This document shows, in pieces, positions 1-6,685 of a DNA stretch of 18,921 nucleotides; the first letter of the stretch is position 1; every line of letters starts with the position of its first letter. The position numbers and the translations under genes are program-made. The notes beneath the pieces are model-generated. The model did not search any database and was not told the DNA's origin. It saw only the letters and a list, made by a program, of their open reading frames with translations. The DNA is from Candidatus Saccharimonadales bacterium (GTDB lineage: Bacteria; Patescibacteriota; Saccharimonadia; Saccharimonadales; Saccharimonadaceae). The DNA lies in NCBI GenBank assembly GCA_030146045.1, contig JASLDG010000031.1:1-18921 (forward strand), written 5' to 3'.

Positions 1-146
1 AAGACCGTGTTATCTACCTCAAAAACGCCATGCGCGCACACTTTCCGCCGCACGTCACCCTCAAAATCAACAAACATGGCCATAACAGCCTTGCGTTTCG
101 ACCAAAGCTGGCAGAGCAGTATATTCGCGAACATCTTGCAGAGTAG
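1..146 (+). CDS. C-terminal end of an unidentified protein (5' end outside window)
   Basis: An open frame (codons from base 3) runs from the window edge to a TAG at 144-146 and gives 47 residues ending in LAEQYIREHLAE. It is basic and His-rich (KINKHGHNSLAF) with a predicted helical end. The other two forward frames read poorly, one with an early stop and one with an unnatural Ser/Thr-rich composition. I do not recognise the family and assign no function. The gene ends 36 bases before smpB, and smpB has its own promoter in that gap, so the two need not be co-transcribed. Confidence 0.55.
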   Translation, partial: DRVIYLKNAMRAHFPPHVTLKINKHGHNSLAFRPKLAEQYIREHLAE

Positions 147-164
147 CTACTACTTATCCTAATC

Positions 165-173
165 TGTTATACT
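165..173 (+). promoter_or_regulatory. Extended -10 promoter of smpB
   Basis: TGT followed by TATACT (168-173) is an extended -10 box with no convincing -35. The expected transcription start, about 7 bases downstream, is near base 180, only 3 bases before the smpB ATG. No Shine-Dalgarno can therefore lie in the mRNA, which suggests a leaderless transcript. The flanking word TCTGTTA recurs before gltX and der. Confidence 0.6.
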
Positions 174-182
174 ACAGGGATT

Positions 183-662
183 ATGGCTCAGAAAAAGAAA
201 AAAGCAACTGCCACTACGTCTGCCGTTATTAACCGCCGGGCACGGTTTGACTATGAGCTCAGTGATGAACTAGTAGCCGGACTGAGTCTCACAGGGCCCG
301 AAGTGCGAGCTGCCCGTGATGGTCATATTCAACTCAAAGGTTCGTTTGTCACCATCCGAAATGGTGAACTGTGGCTCAATAATGCAAGCTTCAGTATTAA
401 ACTCCAGCAAAAAGGCCAACCTGGGGCGCGCACTATCGACACTGCACCGCGTAAACTCCTAGCAAGCCGCAAGCAAATCGATGCACTTGCTGCCAAGAAG
501 CAAACCGGCTTCACTATCGTCCCGACCAAGCTTTTAACAACTGGCCGCTATATTAAACTTGTGATCGCACTCGGCAAAGGTAAAAAGCAGTACGATAAAC
601 GAGAGACGCTCAAACGGCGCGACCAATCGCGCGAGGCTGCTCGTGCTATCAAGACTATGTAG
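183..662 (+). CDS. smpB: SsrA (tmRNA)-binding protein SmpB
   Basis: SmpB binds tmRNA and brings it to ribosomes stalled on broken mRNAs, so that trans-translation can tag the nascent peptide and free the ribosome. The 159-residue length is normal for the family. Recognisable features in order are a Lys-rich N-terminus, the oligonucleotide-binding beta-barrel with the LTGPEVRAAR motif (usual form GxEVKSLR), the NGELWLNNA strand, the RKLLASRKQID segment, and the basic C-terminal tail KGKKQYDKRETLKRRDQSRE that enters the mRNA channel. The ATG at 183 sits just after an extended -10 box. The tmRNA gene itself is not in this window. Identity is secure from sequence motifs. Confidence 0.96.
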   Translation: MAQKKKKATATTSAVINRRARFDYELSDELVAGLSLTGPEVRAARDGHIQLKGSFVTIRNGELWLNNASFSIKLQQKGQPGARTIDTAPRKLLASRKQIDALAAKKQTGFTIVPTKLLTTGRYIKLVIALGKGKKQYDKRETLKRRDQSREAARAIKTM

Positions 663-679
663 CCTGGCAGTAGGGGACA

Positions 680-688
680 TGGTATCAT
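680..688 (+). promoter_or_regulatory. Extended -10 promoter of xthA
   Basis: TGG plus TATCAT (683-688) ends exactly 7 bases before the A of the xthA ATG at 695, so the predicted transcription start coincides with the start codon. No ribosome binding site is visible immediately upstream of the ATG. It lies in the 32-base gap after smpB, so xthA could be transcribed from here as well as by readthrough. Confidence 0.5.
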
Positions 689-694
689 AAATAC

Positions 695-1489
695 ATGAAG
701 ATTTACTCATGGAACGTCAACGGCATTCGTTCGGTGGCGACCAAGGGCGCGCTTGACGCGTTTTTAACCTCCGAAGATCCGGACGTTATCTGTTTTCAAG
801 AAACAAAAGCACACGAATCGCAGCTTGAAATCGACCAAAAAGGCTACCACACGTTTTGGGCAAGCGCCGATAAAAAGGGCTACAGCGGAACCTCTATTTG
901 GAGCAAAACTGAGCCACTTAACGTATACTACGGGCTTCCCGAAGAACTTATCAGCGAATATGCACTTGATACCGATACGTACGGTGACGTATCGGGCGAG
1001 GGGAGAGTCATCACTGCGGAATATGACGACTTTTTTGTGATCAGTGTCTATACTCCTAATACCAAGAATGATCTGTCTCGCCTTGCTATGCGTGCCGAAA
1101 AATGGGATCCAGCATTTCGAGCATATGTCTCGCGTCGTGCTGAGACCAAACCGGTACTCTTTGCGGGTGATCTGAATGTCGCTCACACTGAAATCGATCT
1201 TGCTAACCCAAAATCAAACAAAGGCAAACACGGCTTCACCGACGAAGAGCGCGCTGGATTCGACAAACTGCTTGAAGCCGGATTCGTCGATACGTATCGA
1301 GTAGCCCACCCAGACGAAGAAGGTGCATACACCTGGTGGACACACTGGGCAAACGCCCGGGCGCGCAACGTCGGGTGGCGGATCGACTACGTTATGGCGT
1401 CAGCAGGTATCGCAGATAGAATTAAGCACGCACGCATTCATCAAAAAATAATGGGGTCAGATCACTGCCCAGTAAGCGTAGAATTATGA
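695..1489 (+). CDS. xthA: Exodeoxyribonuclease III (AP endonuclease, XthA/ExoA type)
   Basis: This is a Mg-dependent endonuclease/exonuclease/phosphatase-fold enzyme that cuts DNA 5' of abasic sites and trims 3' blocked ends in base excision repair. At 264 residues it matches the family. Catalytic motifs are present: NVNGIR (N7), QETK (E36), VYTPN, GDLNVAHTEIDL (the Asp/Asn pair), the DYVMAS segment, and the terminal GSDHCPV with D256 and H257. The protein should be cytoplasmic. It ends in TGA, showing that UGA is a stop here, and this stop overlaps the next start codon as ATGA, a sign of translational coupling. Members of this family are annotated xth, xthA or exoA; the activity is clear but the name is a convention. 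Confidence 0.95.
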   Translation: MKIYSWNVNGIRSVATKGALDAFLTSEDPDVICFQETKAHESQLEIDQKGYHTFWASADKKGYSGTSIWSKTEPLNVYYGLPEELISEYALDTDTYGDVSGEGRVITAEYDDFFVISVYTPNTKNDLSRLAMRAEKWDPAFRAYVSRRAETKPVLFAGDLNVAHTEIDLANPKSNKGKHGFTDEERAGFDKLLEAGFVDTYRVAHPDEEGAYTWWTHWANARARNVGWRIDYVMASAGIADRIKHARIHQKIMGSDHCPVSVEL

Positions 1490-1950
1490 GTATTGTAAAA
1501 ATCATTGCCGGTATTTTAATCGCAGCAGGTATCGCTCTTTGGGTATTTGCCGCTGTGTCATCACCCATTTTACAGGTGCAGATTATCGCACCGCAGCGCG
1601 GATTCGGCGATGAACTCACGGTCACAACCACCGTCTACAATGTCGCACCATTCGAAAAAGGTGTTGCCGTCTCGGATAATAGTGCTGTGCCCGTGCTCTT
1701 AATCGATGGACAAGAGCCACCAGATGTTGACCATACAAGCATCAGTGAAACAGTCAAGTTTGGACCATTCAGCATGAAAAAAATTACCTCTAAACTTATC
1801 CTTAATCAGTCAAGCACGACATCAGCCACCCCGCTTCCGCAGCTGCTTGGGACCGACGCTCGCCAACTTACCGTAGAACCTGGCACGCACAAAGTAAAAG
1901 CAGCCTGGGGTGGCCACACGTCAAACGAGACAACCTTCACTGTCAATTAG
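1486..1950 (+). CDS. Small membrane-anchored extracytoplasmic protein, unknown function
   Basis: A 154-residue protein with one N-terminal hydrophobic helix (about residues 4-26, IIAGILIAAGIALWVFAAVS) followed by a Thr/Val-rich, beta-strand-like exterior domain. The pattern of alternating strands (DELTVTTTVYNV, VPVLLIDG, HKVKAAWGGHTSNETTFTV) suggests an immunoglobulin-like beta-sandwich, but this is inference from composition. No Cys lipobox follows the helix, so it is probably an uncleaved anchor. The start overlaps the xthA stop by four bases (ATGA), so translation is probably coupled. I do not recognise the family. Confidence 0.8.
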   Translation: MSIVKIIAGILIAAGIALWVFAAVSSPILQVQIIAPQRGFGDELTVTTTVYNVAPFEKGVAVSDNSAVPVLLIDGQEPPDVDHTSISETVKFGPFSMKKITSKLILNQSSTTSATPLPQLLGTDARQLTVEPGTHKVKAAWGGHTSNETTFTVN

Positions 1951-1957
1951 GAGGAGG
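1949..1957 (+). promoter_or_regulatory. Strong ribosome binding site before the YjeF-C-like gene
   Basis: AGGAGGAGG overlaps the stop codon of the preceding gene and lies 4-7 bases before the ATG at 1962, fixing that start. It contrasts with the absence of any such site before smpB, xthA, gltX and der. Confidence 0.75.
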
Positions 1958-1961
1958 GTTC

Positions 1962-2753
1962 ATGGAAACACACCCATACTGGCGTACCCAGCAGCCATCA
2001 AAAGCCCTTTTTCCCGATATCGAATGGAGTAAGCCCGAGCAGCGATCTCATGCTGGCCGGCTTGCAATTATCGGTGGCAATAAACTTGGGTTTCTCGCTA
2101 CACAAGAGGCCTATACTACCGCGCAAGAGGTCGGAGTAGGCGAGGTACGAGTGCTCCTGCCTGATGTTCTCCGTAAAACAGTGCCGTCTGCAATTACCGA
2201 TGCACATTTTGCTGCAACAAATCCTTCGGGCAGTCTCGCGCGGGACGCGCGTGTCGATATGCATGCCATGGCAGCCTGGTCAAGTGGAGTACTGCTTATC
2301 GGCGATGCTGGCAAAAACAGTGAGACGGCTATTCTATACGATGATTTCGCTCGTGATTACAGCGGTCCTCTTACCGTCACTCGTGATGCCTTTGACCTCT
2401 TTAAGCCAAGTCTCGAAAGTCTCGCTGAGCGTGACCGCACGCTCCTCGTTCTGTCGTTTGCGCAGCTCCAAACCCTCTTCCGTGGCGTCTACTATCCAAA
2501 AATTCTCACCTTTAGCATGCAGCTCCAGCAACTCGTAGAAGCCTTGCATAAATTCACCATTACCTATCCCGTCACACTCACGACTTTTCACCAAAACCAG
2601 CTGATTGCGGCACACGCAGGGCAGGTGATAACCATGCCATGGGAAAACCCTATGGCGATATGGCGAGGGAGTATCGCCACGCAGGCAAGTGTATACTGGC
2701 TTTGGAACCCTGGTAAGCCGCTTGAGGCAATAGCAACGAGCTTCGGGTCATAA
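1962..2753 (+). CDS. Divergent NAD(P)HX dehydratase (YjeF C-terminal / NnrD-like) homologue, probably degenerate
   Basis: The 263 residues follow the layout of the ribokinase-like ADP/ATP-dependent NAD(P)H-hydrate dehydratase domain. They begin with GRLAIIGGNK (residues 32-41, family form GxxxVIGGS), then a helix and the VGEVRVLLPD strand, then VLLIGDAGKNSET (110-122, family form iGpGlG) and PLTVTRDAFDLF (136-147, family form PvvlDADAL). Two key elements appear lost. The LTPH-type strand is LSFAQLQ (164-170), and the glycine-rich GTGDVLAG loop with the catalytic Asp is replaced by NPMAIWRGSI (229-238). True family members repair damaged nicotinamide cofactors; this one may bind a nucleotide without that activity. 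The family call is from fold-level pattern matching and is moderate. Confidence 0.6.
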   Translation: METHPYWRTQQPSKALFPDIEWSKPEQRSHAGRLAIIGGNKLGFLATQEAYTTAQEVGVGEVRVLLPDVLRKTVPSAITDAHFAATNPSGSLARDARVDMHAMAAWSSGVLLIGDAGKNSETAILYDDFARDYSGPLTVTRDAFDLFKPSLESLAERDRTLLVLSFAQLQTLFRGVYYPKILTFSMQLQQLVEALHKFTITYPVTLTTFHQNQLIAAHAGQVITMPWENPMAIWRGSIATQASVYWLWNPGKPLEAIATSFGS

Positions 2754-2761
2754 TATTGCCA

Positions 2762-2783
2762 TTTCAGCATTAAAATGCTAAAA
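2762..2783 (+). promoter_or_regulatory. -10 box inside an inverted repeat, upstream of the 2783 gene
   Basis: AGCATT (2766-2771) and AATGCT (2774-2779) form a palindrome around AA. It extends by TTT/AAA on the outer sides after one mismatch. TAAAAT (2771-2776) inside it is a plausible -10, ending 7 bases before the ATG at 2783. The overlap of dyad, -10 and start codon would suit a repressor operator or a leaderless start. An AT-rich palindrome of this size could also be chance. Confidence 0.35.
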
Positions 2784-3745
2784 TGTCAAATATGTCAACA
2801 AGTGAATACCGTCTGAGAAGCACGCCGAGGCTTTTTGATGATGACCGCGAACTTTACGAAAAAGCATACCGCGAGGGTAATATCCTTGTTCAAGCCAGTA
2901 TCTCACTTGATACACAAATACAAGAACTAAAAAATAAAATATACAGAGAAGAAGACGGCCGCATCAACCTGTACACGCCCGCGCCCGAGGAAATACATGT
3001 CGATACCGACATACTATTTCACCAAGCGATGATTGCCCTTGGCAAGTCAAAAGAAAATAACGTTGGCTCGTGGAACGATTACTTTCGACTCGCTCTACAA
3101 GCAGAAATGATACATGAACGGTTACTCGCCGACCTTTTGTTTATGGCGTACGATGGGTTCGATAGACGAAGAGAGTTTTTCAATGGTGTTGCCGGCAAGA
3201 ACATTAGCATAGTAGATCTTATCCTTACTGTCATTGATAAGAGGTACGGCAAGCACTTTGATCGGCAAGCACTGAGCAGTAACGCGCTACTCAACGAGAG
3301 CTTCGAGAGGGAACGGAGCCAACTCCGCGGGGCGTTGAGCGAAGCAACCACCATGGCACTGGCCAACTATTCGCAATCTCCGAGCAAGCTCGCACTACCA
3401 GCACGAACATACGGTGACCTCTATCAAAAAACAGATATGGTGTATTACTATACTGACGACAAAACGAAGCAATCGTATGTTGTCCCGGCACAGATAAAAA
3501 CATCTCGCAGCTCATCATACCAGCAAGATACGTCGCCCGAATATGGGTTCACACTCTATATGTCGGACTATGATGATTCAAGGAATTTCCGACTGGCGCG
3601 GCTCCTTGTAGCCCAACACGAACCACGAAACCTTAGCGAAGATGACCAGCACTACCTTGAATCCGCACGAGCGCGTTTTGACGCCGACATCAAGCAGCTA
3701 CGAACAGAACACCCCGGCGTACCGCTCCATAAGATCATTGAATAA
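2783..3745 (+). CDS. Unknown soluble protein with a possible PD-(D/E)XK-like D...QxK motif
   Basis: A 320-residue protein with no signal peptide or membrane segment. It is highly charged and mostly helical in its first two thirds, with an Arg/Glu-rich stretch around 170-190 (NESFERERSQLRG). The region 210-260 looks like alternating strands: D218 in TDMVYYY, then VVPAQIKTS with Q237 and K239. A D-(about 19)-QxK spacing resembles the active site of PD-(D/E)XK nucleases, but this short motif is weak evidence. The start could be ATG 2783 or ATG 2792; the first fits the -10 spacing better. I do not recognise the family. It stands alone between the preceding cluster and tRNA-Leu. Confidence 0.75.
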   Translation: MSNMSTSEYRLRSTPRLFDDDRELYEKAYREGNILVQASISLDTQIQELKNKIYREEDGRINLYTPAPEEIHVDTDILFHQAMIALGKSKENNVGSWNDYFRLALQAEMIHERLLADLLFMAYDGFDRRREFFNGVAGKNISIVDLILTVIDKRYGKHFDRQALSSNALLNESFERERSQLRGALSEATTMALANYSQSPSKLALPARTYGDLYQKTDMVYYYTDDKTKQSYVVPAQIKTSRSSSYQQDTSPEYGFTLYMSDYDDSRNFRLARLLVAQHEPRNLSEDDQHYLESARARFDADIKQLRTEHPGVPLHKIIE

Positions 3746-3860
3746 CTTTTTACTCACTGGTACCGCGAGCCGGACTTGAACCGGCACGAGCTAATGCTCA
3801 TCAGATTTTGAGTCTAACGTGTCTACCAATTCCACCATCGCGGCACAAGTGAACAAAAAG
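3746..3860 (-). repeat. Complementary leader and trailer flanking tRNA-Leu
   Basis: On the minus strand the 5' flank CTTTTTGTTCAC (3860-3849) and the 3' flank GTGAGTAAAAAG (3757-3746) can pair along 12 positions, two of them G-U. Between this duplex and the acceptor stem, the bases UUGU and ACCA (discriminator plus CCA) can also form three of four pairs. The precursor would thus have one long extended acceptor stem. Confidence 0.5.
3758..3844 (-). tRNA. tRNA-Leu (anticodon CAA)
   Basis: An 87-base class II tRNA including an encoded CCA end. The acceptor stem GCCGCGA pairs with TCGCGGT (with a G-U at position 1-72), followed by discriminator A and CCA. The D arm reads TGGTGGAATTGGTAGACAC. The anticodon arm is TTAGA-CTCAAAA-TCTGA, giving CAA, which reads UUG codons. 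The long variable arm TGAGC-ATTA-GCTCG is as expected for leucine tRNAs. The T arm is GCCGG-TTCAAGT-CCGGC. It is on the minus strand between two plus-strand genes. A possible -10, TACAAT at 3913-3908 on the minus strand, would give a leader of roughly 55-60 bases. Confidence 0.97.
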
Positions 3861-3907
3861 GTCCTCTCTTAACAGTCGATTCCGAGCTGTTCAGAGCACT
3901 GCTAGAT

Positions 3908-3917
3908 ATTGTATACT
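3908..3917. promoter_or_regulatory. Overlapping divergent -10 boxes for the sortase and tRNA-Leu
   Basis: ATTGTATACT contains TATACT on the plus strand (3912-3917), upstream of the sortase ATG at 3942, and TACAAT on the minus strand (3913-3908), upstream of tRNA-Leu. No clear -35 is seen for either. The plus-strand box would give a leader of about 18 bases carrying a weak AGG site at 3928-3930. The tRNA-side box is less certain. Confidence 0.4.
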
Positions 3918-3941
3918 AAAAAGAGACAGGAATCTAGCCCT

Positions 3942-5093
3942 ATGAAACCAGACGATACCCAATCAGCAGATCGTAATCTCAACGTGCCATCACGTGATGC
4001 TGCTGCTAATGTTATTCGTCGACAGCTTGATGCATTGTATTCAGACGGGACCCAGCCCTCAAGAGATATATCCGCTAAAACAAATACCAAGCCATCTACT
4101 ACTACCGTAGCCGCAGAACCACCAGCACAGCAGCAGGCAGAAACAAGTCAAAAACAGGCGCACCAATCCAGCTCACCGGCCAACTGGCAACAGTACCATA
4201 GCGCTTGGCAGGACTACTACAAAGAATACTACGAACGGTATTATGCTGGACATGTTGAACGCGTTATTAAGGAGCGAGCTCCTCAGGAAAACAGTCCATC
4301 TCCTGTAAAGTCAGACGACGAAGTGACCAAACTCCAAGACAAGCTCCGCCTCAAAGTTGTTGATAGCGCCAAAAAAGCTCGAGGGAGCCGTCATTTTGTT
4401 CCGGTGCTTGCAGCTGTCGTTGTGATGGCGCTTTTCGGCTTCCTCCAATACAACAGCCTCCTTATAGGAACCGTTCAAGCATATGTCAGCCCCGGAGCTA
4501 TTAGTCCGCAGAATATCATTGTTGACCCTACTGCTGCGACCAAAGTAGGGCCAGAGCCGCGATTAATCATCCCGAAGATCAATGTCGACGTGCCCGTAGT
4601 GTACAACGTCGCCAATACACATCAAGCACAGATGGCTGCGATGGAGCTTGGTGTTGCACACTTTGCCGTTCCCGGTGCTGAGAGTACACCGGGACAGATT
4701 GGCAACACCGTCTTCGCCGGACACTCAAGTAACGATATCTTTGGAGCAGGGGATTACAAGTTTATCTTCGTCCAACTCGACAAACTACAGCCTGGTGATA
4801 CTATTTACGTCAACTACCAAAGCACGCGCTACACCTACGTTGTCACAAAACATGAAGTCGTAAAACCTACCAATGTCCAAGCCCTTATTTACCCAACTGA
4901 AAAGCCCATGCTAACACTTATTACTTGTACGCCCATAGGCACGGCGACCAACCGCCTCCTCGTGACTGCGGAACAAGTTTCACCTGACCCCGCTAAAGCA
5001 GCACCAGCGACACCATCAACGAGTGGAAATGGCGGCGGTATGCCAGGCACGTCGCCGACCGTCCTTGAGCGCATGTTTGGCAATAACGGCTAG
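3942..5093 (+). CDS. Class E-like sortase (membrane-anchored transpeptidase)
   Basis: Sortases cut a C-terminal sorting signal in secreted proteins and attach the protein to the cell wall or to another protein. From ATG 3942 the protein has 383 residues. It has a polar cytoplasmic region of about 150 residues with a Trp/Tyr/Gln-rich patch at 81-104, one membrane helix at about 152-174 (FVPVLAAVVVMALFGFLQY), the sortase barrel, and a Pro/Thr/Gly-rich tail. The catalytic triad is visible: H261 in FAGHSS, C329 in TLITCTPIG and R338 in TNRLLV. RLIIPKINVDVPV marks the start of the domain. The TTG at 3909 overlaps the -10 box, so the ATG is preferred. No protein with a clear LPxTG-type signal lies in the window. 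The long tyrosine-rich N-terminus is unusual for sortases in general. Confidence 0.92.
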   Translation: MKPDDTQSADRNLNVPSRDAAANVIRRQLDALYSDGTQPSRDISAKTNTKPSTTTVAAEPPAQQQAETSQKQAHQSSSPANWQQYHSAWQDYYKEYYERYYAGHVERVIKERAPQENSPSPVKSDDEVTKLQDKLRLKVVDSAKKARGSRHFVPVLAAVVVMALFGFLQYNSLLIGTVQAYVSPGAISPQNIIVDPTAATKVGPEPRLIIPKINVDVPVVYNVANTHQAQMAAMELGVAHFAVPGAESTPGQIGNTVFAGHSSNDIFGAGDYKFIFVQLDKLQPGDTIYVNYQSTRYTYVVTKHEVVKPTNVQALIYPTEKPMLTLITCTPIGTATNRLLVTAEQVSPDPAKAAPATPSTSGNGGGMPGTSPTVLERMFGNNG

Positions 5094-5097
5094 GGCT

Positions 5098-6555
5098 TTA
5101 ATTCAAAATGAGTCGAGCGCGTACGAGTGTTGGACCATTCTCGGTCTCAGCAAATCCATAGAGATAGGTGTCATCTGCGCTTAAGAGAATTGCCTGGCCT
5201 TCGATGACCGGCATAATATCTTGCTGGTTTGCACCGTCAAACTCGGCAAGCCGCAACATACCCCCGCGGTCGCTCACTGCTAAGAAATCATCGAGCCATA
5301 CTTGTGGGCGAGCAACAGCTTGTGGCTGCGTAAACGTCGTCGTGTCTGTTTTTACAAGCTCAATATCAAATGTCGTATATCCGCTTGACTGCGTAGCAAT
5401 TGCAAAGCGGCCGTTATAGCTAACTCTAATATCACTCGCCGGTTCAGCCAAATGCACCTCAGCAACCTTTTTCAGCGTTGATTTCGCATCCGCCTTCGGT
5501 AACATACCCTTATATATTGTCATTGATTGATTAGCGGTCACCGTCACATAACTCACGCCAAAATATGAACTAAGCGCAGCATGCACACCCGTAGTACCAA
5601 CGGGAAATGTATACAGTGTCTGTGGTGCATCCATATTAACACGACGATACCCAACCATTACATCGCCGGTCTCACCCGGAAGGGTCGTGTAGAGCATTGT
5701 CGACTCAGCAGCAACTGAGAATTCAGCTACATTTTCAGCAAGCGGCCCCGAAAGAGCCGTGTCGCTATCGATACGGAGGCGCCGCACGATATTATCGGCC
5801 GTTTTTACAAAAAACTCACGGCCATTATTGGCGCTAATCTTGACATCCGTCAGCTCAAGTCCGGCCTTTGCCGTCAAGTTAACCGTTGCATTAATATCAT
5901 TACGGTCAATCAGTAACCACTCTACGCGATTTGTATCGTACACACGTTTCACGAGAAGTCGGTTATTATCAGCATTCCACTCCACGAGACTATACTGAGA
6001 TGCAATCGCCGGGTCGGTGATCGCAGACGCTGGAATGACAAGCGTTGTATATTTTGGCGTCGACGACCCAAGGTCAACCAACGTAATCTCAGGCTTAGCC
6101 GCATCGACCTGCACAGCAAGCCATTTTTTATCACGCGAAGCAAGACTTCCCGTAAGAGAAGGGAACGAGTGAAGCGACTCTGGGGTAATTGATTTAGGGA
6201 TCAGACGTGCATAGCTCACCCAACCAATTGCACCCGGACGTACCGTAATCGACTTCTGCCAGTCGCAGTACCCATCACGCGAGAATGTCACGAAATGATG
6301 CGTCGCATCAACCGATGACTTGCTTGGCGTGCGTGACCCAAGCGTCACCCCGTCAAGCGTGACTGTTGCGCCACTCGGCGTGCTTGCAAATTGTAATAGG
6401 CCACCCTGCTCCAAACGACCATCTTTTCCATTGTAAGAGTAACCAAGGATAATAAAAATAGAAATCGTTACAATCACAACAACAGAGAGAGTCATGAGTG
6501 AATAGACAAAAATACGAGCAAGAAGCTGGCGTTTTGATGAATGTGGATGATACAT
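5098..6555 (-). CDS. PEGA-domain membrane protein with probable beta-propeller exterior
   Basis: A 485-residue protein with one N-terminal membrane helix at about 13-38 (ARIFVYSLMTLSVVVIVTIS). It is followed by a PEGA domain at about 53-105, seen as LQFASTPSGATVTLDGVTLG then RTPSKSSVDATHHFVTFSRDGY. The remaining 370 residues are beta-rich with repeated units of the type WLAVQVDAAKPEITLVDLGS and RFAIATQSSGYTTFDIELV, which suggests a WD40-like or TolB-like propeller. PEGA domains are common in surface proteins and are thought to mediate binding or wall association. The true substrate is unknown. It converges on the sortase with only four bases between the stop codons and no visible hairpin. Confidence 0.85.
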   Translation of the reverse strand: MYHPHSSKRQLLARIFVYSLMTLSVVVIVTISIFIILGYSYNGKDGRLEQGGLLQFASTPSGATVTLDGVTLGSRTPSKSSVDATHHFVTFSRDGYCDWQKSITVRPGAIGWVSYARLIPKSITPESLHSFPSLTGSLASRDKKWLAVQVDAAKPEITLVDLGSSTPKYTTLVIPASAITDPAIASQYSLVEWNADNNRLLVKRVYDTNRVEWLLIDRNDINATVNLTAKAGLELTDVKISANNGREFFVKTADNIVRRLRIDSDTALSGPLAENVAEFSVAAESTMLYTTLPGETGDVMVGYRRVNMDAPQTLYTFPVGTTGVHAALSSYFGVSYVTVTANQSMTIYKGMLPKADAKSTLKKVAEVHLAEPASDIRVSYNGRFAIATQSSGYTTFDIELVKTDTTTFTQPQAVARPQVWLDDFLAVSDRGGMLRLAEFDGANQQDIMPVIEGQAILLSADDTYLYGFAETENGPTLVRARLILN

Positions 6556-6565
6556 AATCTTCTTT

Positions 6566-6571
6566 AGTATA
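6566..6571 (-). promoter_or_regulatory. -10 box of the PEGA-domain gene
   Basis: On the minus strand TATACT occupies 6571-6566. The expected start near 6559 lies about 4 bases before the ATG (6555-6553), giving another nearly leaderless transcript. No good -35 at 17 bases is seen. Confidence 0.45.
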
Positions 6572-6685
6572 TCGCACTCATCATAAAAAGTACTTGCAAA
6601 AAGACATCTTCCTGCCGTAAGATAAAGATAATAGCCAAAACCATAAGCGGTGGCGAGCTAACTAAACAGGGTAGTAGGGAAGAGT

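Noticed and set aside
764..1186. A 140-codon open frame on the minus strand within xthA
   Set aside because: It lies wholly inside a confidently identified gene, has no ribosome binding site, and its Cys/Phe-rich product resembles nothing; it is a shadow of the coding strand.
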